Positions 8,142 through 15,671 of a DNA stretch of 64,000 bases are shown here, in pieces. The position numbers were made by a program, and so were the translations under genes. The notes under the pieces were generated by a model that was not told the DNA's origin, did not search any database, and worked only from the letters and a program-made list of their open reading frames with translations. The stretch's first letter is position 1, and each line of letters starts with the position of its first letter. Origin of the DNA: Sinobacterium norvegicum (GTDB lineage: Bacteria > Pseudomonadota > Gammaproteobacteria > Pseudomonadales > Sinobacteriaceae); NCBI RefSeq assembly GCF_923077115.1, contig NZ_CAKLPX010000003.1, forward strand, positions 186,001-250,000, given 5' to 3'.

Positions 8142-9308
8142 TTATCGAATAAGGTCGGTGGCGCCATCTTCTAGGATGCGGCGTGCGGTAATCACGCGCA
8201 TGATTTCATTGGTGCCTTCTAAAATTTGATGAACCCGTGCATCGCGCATATAGCGTTCGATGGGATATTCTTTCATATAGCCATAGCCACCGTGCAACTG
8301 TAGTGCATCATTACAGACTTTGAAGCCCACGTCTGTTGCAAAGCGCTTGGCCATGGCACAGTAAGTGGTTTTGTCGGCGTCATCGGTATCGATCTTATTG
8401 GCGGCCAGGCGAATCATTTGCCGTGCAGCGACGAGCTCTGTCACCATGTCGGCCAGTTTAAATTGCAGGGCTTGAAACGCAGCCAACGGCTTGCCAAATT
8501 GTTGACGCTCCCGCATATAAGCCTGGGCCAAATTAATGCAGGCTTGTGCAGCACCTACTGAACAGCTGGCTATATTTATGCGGCCACCATCCAAGCCTGT
8601 CATGGCGATCTTAAAGCCTTCACCCTCGGCTCCCAGCAAACAGTTGGCATCAACGCGAACATTCTCGAAGCTGATAGCCCGTGTCGGCTGTGAATTCCAA
8701 CCCATTTTATGTTCGTTTTTACCGTAGCTAATGCCATCTAGGTTGGCTGGTATGGCAAAGGCCGAAACCCCTTTGGCGCCATCGGCCTGTGAACCGGTAC
8801 GAGCCATGACGACTAACACATCTGTTTCGCCGGCACCGCTGATGAACATCTTGCTGCCGTTTATAACATAGTGGTCGCCGTCTTTTTGAGCGCTGGTGCG
8901 AAGTGCCGCTGCATCGCTGCCGGCACCGGGTTCGGTCAGGCAGTATGAAGCCAGTTTCTCACCGACGACCAAATCACTACACCACTGCTCTTTGATTGCC
9001 GGCTTACCCCAGCTGGCAATCATCCAGCTGGCCATATTATGGATAGACACAAACGCTGCTGTTGAGGTACAGCCCATCGCTAGCTCTTCGAGAATAATCG
9101 TCGTATCCAGGCGGGATAAATTAATCCCGCCCACTTCCTCGGGGCAGTACATGCCCATAAAGCCGAGTTCACCTGCTTTCTTGAACATGGCCTTGGGAAA
9201 TGTCTTGTCCGCATCCCACTCGGCAGCAAAGGGCTGCATTTCACCCGCCGCGAAGCTGCGCGCCGCATCTTGAAAGGCTATTTGATCGTCGTTAAGTGCA
9301 AAGTCCAT
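8142..9308 (-). CDS. Acyl-CoA dehydrogenase (probable isobutyryl-CoA dehydrogenase)
   Basis: A 388-aa FAD enzyme with complete acyl-CoA dehydrogenase architecture. The N-terminal helical domain starts FALNDDQIAFQDAARSF. FAD-binding segments are YCLTEPGAGSDAAALRTSA (about 117-135) and MFISGAGETDVLVVMART. The C-terminal signatures are LQLHGGYGYMKEYPIERYMRDAR and QILEGTNEIMRVITARRIL, whose glutamate is the expected catalytic base. Genes on both sides make isobutyryl-CoA the most likely substrate, giving methacrylyl-CoA, though other short branched acyl-CoAs cannot be excluded. It lies 15 bp after the aldehyde dehydrogenase. Confidence 0.9.
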   Translation of the reverse strand: MDFALNDDQIAFQDAARSFAAGEMQPFAAEWDADKTFPKAMFKKAGELGFMGMYCPEEVGGINLSRLDTTIILEELAMGCTSTAAFVSIHNMASWMIASWGKPAIKEQWCSDLVVGEKLASYCLTEPGAGSDAAALRTSAQKDGDHYVINGSKMFISGAGETDVLVVMARTGSQADGAKGVSAFAIPANLDGISYGKNEHKMGWNSQPTRAISFENVRVDANCLLGAEGEGFKIAMTGLDGGRINIASCSVGAAQACINLAQAYMRERQQFGKPLAAFQALQFKLADMVTELVAARQMIRLAANKIDTDDADKTTYCAMAKRFATDVGFKVCNDALQLHGGYGYMKEYPIERYMRDARVHQILEGTNEIMRVITARRILEDGATDLIR

Positions 9309-9323
9309 TATGGCTTCCTAAGG

Positions 9324-10736
9324 CTAAAATTTATTCATTACAGAGCCGAACAACTGATCGTCACTGGGCAGTTCTTTGGTGGTGTCTAATGGCTTTGAAA
9401 TCCAGGTGACATTGATCAGATCTTGCCAGGTAATGTTGTTGTTTGTGCCGTTGCCGCCCCATGAGCCGCAGCCCAGTGAAAAAGTTTGGCGCATACCATT
9501 CCATAGGTTACCGCTGTTTGAGGCCGCCTGGGGTTGGTTGACCATGACTCTGGATGTCTTGGTTTTTAAGCCAAACTTAATGATGTTGTCATCGTTGTTT
9601 GAGTAAATACCGCATGAGTGACCCTGGCCTTGATAGGTTTGGATATCATTGGTCAAGGCTATGGCCTCATCAATGTCGGCTACCTTGTAAAAGGCCATGG
9701 TGACGGACATCTTTTCTCCAGAAAAAGGGAAGTCCTTGCCTGCGCCGGTTTCTTTGACAATGAAAAAGGTTTTACCCTCAGGAATTTCAAACCCTGCAAT
9801 GGCCGCCATGTTGCTGGCCGGCTGGGCAACGATGCGTGCGCTGATATGACCATCTTCCCATATCACCGCCTGTAGCTTGGCTTTTTCTTCAGCGTTGACT
9901 AAGTAGCCACCCTCGGCCTGTAGTTTGTCGAGTAATTCATCATAAACTGATGCTAAAGCAACAACCGAGTTATCTGAAGAACATGAGGCCGCCAGGTCTA
10001 AGGTTTTAGAAATTCTGATTTTTTCAGCGGCAGTAGCCAGGTCGGCGCTGTCATCAACCGTAATCACCGCATTACCAGCGCCGACACCGAGAGCCGGTGT
10101 GCCCGATGAATAGGCGGCAGTGACCATGGCTGGGCCGCCGGTGGCCAAAACGCGGTCACATTGCTTCATCAAGGCGTCGGTTCCTTCCAGGGACGGAGTC
10201 TCGATGGCGATGACCAGGTCTTCAGGGGCGCCGCAGGCCTTGACCGCCTCGCGCAATAAGTCGCAAATCATTTTGTTGGTAAGCTTTGACCGGGGATGGG
10301 GGGCCAAGATAATGGAGTTGCGGCCCTTGATCGCTGAAATCGCCTTGATAACCGGTGTCGCCTCTGGGTTAGTACAGGGAATCAATGCACCGATGACGCC
10401 GACAGGCTTGGCAATTTTAATAATGTTGCGTGTCTTGTCTTCCTCGATGACGCCGACAGACTTGTCGTCAATAATATCCATCAAGGTGGCGCGTGTTTTG
10501 CGGGATATCTTTAAGAACTTACCATCGTAGTTACCTAGTTGTGTTTCATCGACAGTAAATTGCGCAATCTTTTCCGCCACGCCAGGGCGGCATACTGCCC
10601 ACACCATGGCTGTTATTAGCTCATCAACCTGCTCTTGCGTGTAGTCTTCTATTTGGGCTTGGGCGTTTTTAGAGCGTTCAATCAACTGGCTGATGTCTGC
10701 TGCTGCTTGTTGCTCGGTGTCTAGGTTGAGTCCCAT
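9324..10736 (-). CDS. CoA-acylating aldehyde dehydrogenase, SauS/AdhE-like
   Basis: A 470-aa aldehyde dehydrogenase of the acylating branch. It resembles sulfoacetaldehyde dehydrogenase SauS and the aldehyde dehydrogenase half of AdhE more than MmsA. Matching segments are PVGVIGALIPCTNPEATP (about residues 111-128), LGVGAGNAVITVDDSADL (about 216-233) and LAASCSSDNSVV (about 248-259), with Cys252 at the catalytic cysteine position. It is the promoter-proximal gene of a valine-type operon that lacks a recognisable mmsA. It could convert methylmalonate semialdehyde to an acyl-CoA, or feed isobutyraldehyde into the pathway as isobutyryl-CoA. The sequence does not decide between these. Confidence 0.82.
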   Translation of the reverse strand: MGLNLDTEQQAAADISQLIERSKNAQAQIEDYTQEQVDELITAMVWAVCRPGVAEKIAQFTVDETQLGNYDGKFLKISRKTRATLMDIIDDKSVGVIEEDKTRNIIKIAKPVGVIGALIPCTNPEATPVIKAISAIKGRNSIILAPHPRSKLTNKMICDLLREAVKACGAPEDLVIAIETPSLEGTDALMKQCDRVLATGGPAMVTAAYSSGTPALGVGAGNAVITVDDSADLATAAEKIRISKTLDLAASCSSDNSVVALASVYDELLDKLQAEGGYLVNAEEKAKLQAVIWEDGHISARIVAQPASNMAAIAGFEIPEGKTFFIVKETGAGKDFPFSGEKMSVTMAFYKVADIDEAIALTNDIQTYQGQGHSCGIYSNNDDNIIKFGLKTKTSRVMVNQPQAASNSGNLWNGMRQTFSLGCGSWGGNGTNNNITWQDLINVTWISKPLDTTKELPSDDQLFGSVMNKF

Positions 10737-10903
10737 AATATCTGCCTTGTAAAATCAAAATGATGAATTTTATTGTTTATATAAAGAGTGCTTAATTCAT
10801 AAGAACACATACGTATAAAGGAGTGAATTGACTATTTTATTATAATGATGGACTATATTGCGGTTTCCTGTAGATTGTTTGTTTTATTGATCTTCCACGC
10901 ATT

Positions 10904-11794
10904 TTGAGCGAGAAAATAACATTGAGTAAACCTTCACGGTGGCCGTTGTCATCAGACAGCGTGCGCTTTATTACCCCCCGGGTATTAATCGATCGGCTTC
11001 ATGCTCACCCTCTTTCAATCGGCTTATATATTACCGCCATGGGATATTATCCGAAGGCGCACGGGCATCGGATGGCGCGAGTCCAACACCATGATCACAT
11101 TCTCATATACTGCACCGCTGGCGGTGGGACGCTGACGGTAGAAGGGGAGACCACCGCTGTCAGCAGTGGTGATATTATTTATTTGCCCCACGGCTCAACC
11201 CACCAGTACCAGGCCAATAGCGTGGATCCATGGAGTTTATACTGGCTTCATTTCGATGGGCATTTAGCAGAGGCTTTTGGTGAGCACATTAATCTGCCCT
11301 TGCACCGGTTTGCTATTGGACTTCAGGCACGTGTGGTGCGTGTTTTTGATGGTGTTGTGGCACTGCGGCATAGCAGCCATAATATTGCTGAATTTATTCA
11401 GGGAGGGCATCAGGTTCAGGCTTTGCTGAGTTATATTGCCCTACTGGTGCAGCAGCGACAGCCCTATGCGGTGAATTGCTTCGATACAGAACATATACGG
11501 GCGATGATGCAAGAGCATATCCACGCAAAGCTTGATCTCGATATGCTGGCGAATGAAGCCAGGTTATCAAAGTTTCATTTCTCAAAAAAATTCAAACAAG
11601 CCACCGGTGAGTCGCCGATAAAATTTTTCATCAACATGAAAATGCAGCGAGCCTGTTATTTGCTCGACAGTACAGCACGACCGATTAAACATATTGCTGC
11701 CGGCCTTGGTTACCAAGACGCCTATTACTTCTCGCGGCTGTTTAAGAAAACCATTGGGGTGTCGCCAGAGGGTTACCGGCAGGCCAAGCAATAA
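10904..11794 (+). CDS. AraC-family transcriptional regulator
   Basis: A protein of about 296 aa with an N-terminal cupin-type sensing domain (DHILIYCTAGGGTLTVEG, SGDIIYLPHGSTHQYQA, about residues 65-110) and two helix-turn-helix units at the C-terminus (LDMLANEARLSKFHFSKKFK and IKHIAAGLGYQDAYYFSRLF, about 205-285). No ATG is near the expected start. TTG codons at 10904 and 10922 are the candidates, so the start is uncertain. It is divergent from the isobutyryl-CoA operon across a 167-bp AT-rich region, making it the obvious candidate regulator of that operon. No half-site repeats were identified. Confidence 0.85.
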   Translation: MSEKITLSKPSRWPLSSDSVRFITPRVLIDRLHAHPLSIGLYITAMGYYPKAHGHRMARVQHHDHILIYCTAGGGTLTVEGETTAVSSGDIIYLPHGSTHQYQANSVDPWSLYWLHFDGHLAEAFGEHINLPLHRFAIGLQARVVRVFDGVVALRHSSHNIAEFIQGGHQVQALLSYIALLVQQRQPYAVNCFDTEHIRAMMQEHIHAKLDLDMLANEARLSKFHFSKKFKQATGESPIKFFINMKMQRACYLLDSTARPIKHIAAGLGYQDAYYFSRLFKKTIGVSPEGYRQAKQ

Positions 11795-11812
11795 TCCCCC
11801 TGCCAGGGGGCA
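11795..11812 (+). terminator. Possible hairpin after the AraC gene
   Basis: CCCCC (11796-11800) pairs with GGGGG (11806-11810) across a 5-nt loop just after the AraC stop. The following sequence is AT-rich but has no continuous T-run, so termination here is only possible. Confidence 0.35.
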
Positions 11813-11875
11813 GATTATTGTCTGATAAATGTTGGGCAATGTTTTACCGTACTTTTTCCATAGGGATTGGCTGGA

Positions 11876-12787
11876 ATGACACAGATTGAGCAATACCTGA
11901 TTTTTGGGCAGGCCGCGCAGGCGGGTAGTTTCAGCCGTGCGGCTGAGCAACTGGGGGTCTCTAACTCCCATGTAAGCAAACACATAGCCAAACTTGAGCA
12001 GTCGCTTGGTTACAAGCTGTTTAATCGCAGCCCACGTCTACAGCTGACCGATAGTGGCGCCTCTCTATTACCGGAGGTGACGGCCATGATGGCCGCCTAC
12101 CAGTCGTTGACAGAGACAGCTCCCACGCTCAAGGGTGAGGCGTCGGGGCTGGTTCGCCTCAGCCTGCCACCGCTGTTGGCGAGGAAGGCAATACTCCCTA
12201 GGCTGGCACCCTTTTTGCGGCAAAATCCCAAGTTAAAAGTAGAGATCAATATTCAACAGTCGACGCTGCAGGCATTCTCAGAGAATACCGATTTGGTCGT
12301 TACTCTCGGCAGCCTCCCCGATAGTTCGCTGGTTTGCCAGCGCATTGGTGAGTGTGAAACGTTGCTGGTGGCAACCCCAGCCTATTTGCAGCAAAACGGC
12401 GTGCCGGCATCGCCAGTCGACCTCCGTCAGCATATCTGTCTGGCGTCACAATACCCCAATTTTGAAAATGCCACTCCCTGGCAGTTGCGAAAAAATAAAG
12501 AGCGACATGCTATTGAGGTGAACAGCCCCGTTGCCACCAATGACATTTATGCAGTTAAGCAACTGGTGTTAGACAATCTGGGTATTGGTGTCATGTTGAA
12601 ATTCTTTGTTGAGCAAGAACTCAGCAACGGCCATCTAGTGCCGGTGTTAGATGAGTATGATTTTGCGATGAAACCACCAATATATATCATCTCTCATGAC
12701 CGAGAGTTGATGCCCAAAAGTGTGAGCCTGTTCAAGGCATTTTTGATTGAGGCCATTACCGATGGGCTGTCAATGATAGCGTCTTAA
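11876..12787 (+). CDS. LysR-family transcriptional regulator
   Basis: A 303-aa LysR protein from the ATG at 11876; an in-frame TTG three codons earlier is less likely. The winged HTH covers about residues 5-60, with FSRAAEQLGVSNSHVSKHIAKLEQSLG and LFNRSPRLQLTDSG. The effector domain covers about residues 85-295. It resembles the DsdC/AaeR-type group that often controls an adjacent divergent gene. Here it follows the AraC gene on the same strand and its target is not apparent. A two-regulator arrangement next to the catabolic operon is possible but unproven. Confidence 0.88.
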   Translation: MTQIEQYLIFGQAAQAGSFSRAAEQLGVSNSHVSKHIAKLEQSLGYKLFNRSPRLQLTDSGASLLPEVTAMMAAYQSLTETAPTLKGEASGLVRLSLPPLLARKAILPRLAPFLRQNPKLKVEINIQQSTLQAFSENTDLVVTLGSLPDSSLVCQRIGECETLLVATPAYLQQNGVPASPVDLRQHICLASQYPNFENATPWQLRKNKERHAIEVNSPVATNDIYAVKQLVLDNLGIGVMLKFFVEQELSNGHLVPVLDEYDFAMKPPIYIISHDRELMPKSVSLFKAFLIEAITDGLSMIAS

Positions 12788-12851
12788 ACAGTGCTAGCCG
12801 CTCGGTTTAATCGGCTGGCTAAGTTATTGTTGTCGATTGCGGATAATCAGT

Positions 12852-12869
12852 CGATATCTTATGATATCG
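12852..12869. repeat. Short inverted repeat upstream of the DUF945 gene
   Basis: CGATATC (12852-12858) and GATATCG (12863-12869) form perfect 7-bp arms around TTAT, 67 bp before the DUF945 start. It could be a protein-binding site or a small hairpin. There is no other evidence of function. Confidence 0.35.
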
Positions 12870-12936
12870 GCACTCTTTTTTGTTGCTGTTTTGTATGCTG
12901 GCGACACATTTATTGGTTTAGTAGAAAGGAATTCTT

Positions 12937-14310
12937 ATGAAATCTCCCGTTTTGATTGGTGCTGTTGTTGCAGGTGGCTTGGCGGTGGCCCCTTATTTTG
13001 TCGGTCAGGCAGCAGAGGAGAAAATACATCAACTGGTTTCAGCCTTCGACGGCACGCCGTCGGCGAAAATGACCGTAAAAAACTATCAACGCAACTGGTT
13101 CGATAGTCACGCTGAACTAGCGCTTTCAGTAGATTTGGAAGATCAAGGCGGTGTATTAACCTTCGATTATGTATTGGACCTTAACCATGGACCAATTCTT
13201 CTGTCCGGCGAATCGACGCTGGGCTGGGTCAGTTGGCAGGGCGCGATTGAAGCGGGTGAAAGGATTGCCTCGGTACTGAGCTGGGATACATCCCGGTCTT
13301 TTTATCAGCAAAATGGCGTTGTCGGCCTAGGTGGTGGTCTGGATTTTGATGAATCAGTTGTGGCCTTTACCAGTAAGTTGGATCCCAATGAGATTGTGTT
13401 TTCAGGCTACGATGGCCAGGGGCGACAGCAAGACGGTAGCATTGTTTATAGCGGTGGTGCTGACTCGTTGGTGATTAAGAGTGAGAGCGGACCTATGGCA
13501 ATACGCGGCCTTAAAACCGAGGCTGTTATTGATGCTGACCTGTATAAAATCATTAACAGTGATCTTTACAATAGCGAGATAACCGTGCTGATTGATGAAA
13601 TCACCGCCGGTAATGACTTGGCTATGAAGCAATTGGTCATAAATGCGCAAACAGCCATGCACGAGGATGGCGAGTTAGTTGATATGAGTGGTGGCTACGC
13701 CATCGCGTCGATACAGGTGCAAGAACACAGCGTAACCGATTTGGGTATTGGTTTTGAAATGCGTAATATCAGTGCTGAATTTAATACCATTTATACCGAC
13801 AAGCTGCAGCAGGCCATTGATAATGGCGAGGATATTTCTGAGGCCACCAACCGTATTTTGATTGAAACCCTACCAACACTGTTAGCCTCAAAGCCGGTGA
13901 TGGAAATTAAAGACGTCCGCTTTACCCTGCCGCAGGGACGCTTCAATGCCAATATGATGCTGGCGGTTGATGCGGTCGATCAGCTGGCACCCGAACAGAT
14001 GGCTGATCCGGCTTTCTGGCTGGATAAACTGAGCATCACAGCAGATGCCAAGGTGAAGAAAGAGTTGGCACAAATGTTAGCCACACGGATGCTGGAGTAC
14101 CAAATGTTACAGGATCCTGAGGTTGAAGTGAGCCCGGAGGAAGTGGCTCAATTTGCTGAAATGCAATCTTCTACCGTTTTGTCTATGTTGCAAGGCCAGG
14201 GTTTGATCAGTGATGGCGGTGAAGACTTTGTTGTCGATTTCAGTCTGCAAAAAGGTCAGGCGGTATTGAATGGTAATGCCATCCCGTTAGATGCCATGCT
14301 ACAGCAGTAA
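12937..14310 (+). CDS. DUF945 family (YdgA-like) protein
   Basis: A 457-aa protein with a single N-terminal hydrophobic segment (VLIGAVVAGGLAVAPYFVGQAA, residues 5-26) that should act as an uncleaved anchor or signal. A family-typical segment follows: EEKIHQLVSAFDG, NYQRNWFDSHAELALSV. The rest is a long beta-rich region ending in SLQKGQAVLNGNAIPLDAML, the usual end of DUF945 proteins, which resembles an AsmA-like or lipid-transfer fold. YdgA-type proteins are envelope proteins of uncertain role. It starts at an ATG preceded by AGAAAGGA and appears to be transcribed alone. Confidence 0.8.
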   Translation: MKSPVLIGAVVAGGLAVAPYFVGQAAEEKIHQLVSAFDGTPSAKMTVKNYQRNWFDSHAELALSVDLEDQGGVLTFDYVLDLNHGPILLSGESTLGWVSWQGAIEAGERIASVLSWDTSRSFYQQNGVVGLGGGLDFDESVVAFTSKLDPNEIVFSGYDGQGRQQDGSIVYSGGADSLVIKSESGPMAIRGLKTEAVIDADLYKIINSDLYNSEITVLIDEITAGNDLAMKQLVINAQTAMHEDGELVDMSGGYAIASIQVQEHSVTDLGIGFEMRNISAEFNTIYTDKLQQAIDNGEDISEATNRILIETLPTLLASKPVMEIKDVRFTLPQGRFNANMMLAVDAVDQLAPEQMADPAFWLDKLSITADAKVKKELAQMLATRMLEYQMLQDPEVEVSPEEVAQFAEMQSSTVLSMLQGQGLISDGGEDFVVDFSLQKGQAVLNGNAIPLDAMLQQ

Positions 14311-14565
14311 GCATTGGGCCGATCGGTTCAATGGATATTCGCCGATCGTCCACCATCATACTTATCGATATGACTACAGATGGTAGCTGTTCTCCTCGTT
14401 GACTGATGGCTGTATGTATCGACGTTCATCACGGTTTACTGATTGGTAAGGATTGGTTACGCATGGGATTTTCGTGACTAAATAGTGCTAGAATTGAGGG
14501 CTTGTCGTTTGTTGGTTGTTAGCAGGCGAATGATTAAATGGGCCCACCCTATGCAAGACCCCCCG

Positions 14566-15042
14566 ATGCAGCATCGAACCACGTTCACCTTGAACAAGGC
14601 ACACTACAGCGAGTGCTTTGAAGAGTCGCGTAAGGTATCGCCGGTGACGAATAGTCAGCGTTACCAGAAAGCGGCAATATTGTTTTTTCTGGCGCTGGTG
14701 TTGTCACAAACAACAGTCGATGGCTACGTTACGGGCTTCTTTTTTATGTTGGCTATTATCGATGCTTTGTCAGTGTATTATGCTCGCGGTTGGTGGCTGG
14801 CCCGGCAGTTAATCAGCCGTGCCTCCGGCGGCGAGGTGACACTGCTCATTAATGGGCAGGGCATTGAAATTCAGTCAGAATACGTCAATCAGCAACTGCT
14901 CTGGCCTGATATTGCTGAGATTAAGCAAACCGACCGGGGCTTGATTGTCTACCCTGTCGCCGGTGGCCAAAGCTATATTAGCAAGCACAGCTTAACCGAT
15001 GATGTGACCGCCTTTATATTGAGCCACAATAAGAATGAGTGA
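14566..15042 (+). CDS. YcxB-like membrane protein
   Basis: A protein of about 158 aa from the ATG at 14566, chosen because family members begin with a segment like TTFTLNKAHYSECFEES. In-frame starts at 14485, 14530 and 14551 are open, and none has a strong Shine-Dalgarno sequence. Two hydrophobic segments (AAILFFLALVLSQTTV and GFFFMLAIIDALSVYYARG) are followed by the cytosolic YcxB-type C-terminal domain, with GIEIQSEYVNQQLLWPDIAEI. Function unknown. Its stop overlaps or abuts the next gene, so the two probably form an operon. Confidence 0.65.
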   Translation: MQHRTTFTLNKAHYSECFEESRKVSPVTNSQRYQKAAILFFLALVLSQTTVDGYVTGFFFMLAIIDALSVYYARGWWLARQLISRASGGEVTLLINGQGIEIQSEYVNQQLLWPDIAEIKQTDRGLIVYPVAGGQSYISKHSLTDDVTAFILSHNKNE

Positions 15043-15044
15043 GA

Positions 15045-15644
15045 ATGGATATGAGTTTTAGTGGAAAGGACTATTATTCGGCGGAATTTAACGGCTTGGA
15101 TTGTGCCGGCGAGAGCTTCTCGGGTATCGAGTTTGACAGTTGCCAATTCATCGATTGTGATTTCAGTGAGACGGTATTTAAAAGTTGTCAGTTTATCGAT
15201 TGCGGCTTCTCCTCGAGCAATTTGAGCAATAGCCAGTTGAGTTACAGCAAATTTACCGATGTCGAGTTCGACCAATGTAAGTTGATAGGCATCGACTGGA
15301 CCAAGGCCAATTGGCCGAATATGTCGTTTAATGCCCCGATTAGCTTCAAAAAATCGTTACTCAATGACAGCTCGTTTTTTGGCTTAAGCCTTGCGCACAT
15401 GGTTGTCGACGAGTGCAAGGCGCACCACGTTGACTTTCGTGAGGCCAGCCTGTCTGAGGCCAGTTTTGTCTACAGTGATTTGAGCCATAGCCTGTTTGGC
15501 CGCACCGATCTCAGCCTGGCTGATTTCAGTGAGGCGACAAATTATGATATCGATTTGTCACAAAACAAGGTGGCAGGGGCGAAATTTACCCGTTATGAGG
15601 CGGCTCGTCTACTGCGAAGCTTTGACATCGAATTAGTCGATTAA
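15045..15644 (+). CDS. Pentapeptide-repeat protein
   Basis: A protein of about 199 aa built largely of A(D/N)LXX-type pentapeptides. The pattern, seen as CQFIDCDFSETVFKSCQFID, SNLSNSQLSYSKF and ASLSEASFVYSDLSHSLF, predicts a right-handed quadrilateral beta-helix. This pattern resembles the Qnr/McbG-like group, some of which shield DNA gyrase from inhibitors, but most chromosomal members have no known role. A GTG at 15039 overlapping the preceding stop is an alternative start. It appears translationally coupled to the YcxB-like gene. Confidence 0.85.
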   Translation: MDMSFSGKDYYSAEFNGLDCAGESFSGIEFDSCQFIDCDFSETVFKSCQFIDCGFSSSNLSNSQLSYSKFTDVEFDQCKLIGIDWTKANWPNMSFNAPISFKKSLLNDSSFFGLSLAHMVVDECKAHHVDFREASLSEASFVYSDLSHSLFGRTDLSLADFSEATNYDIDLSQNKVAGAKFTRYEAARLLRSFDIELVD

Positions 15645-15671
15645 ACACTGGCGGCGGTGCCGAGGCCGGCT

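Noticed and set aside
12837-13106. 89-aa plus-strand ORF ahead of the DUF945 gene
   Set aside because: Out of frame with the convincing DUF945 protein, which it overlaps, and rich in Cys/Arg/Trp without a family.
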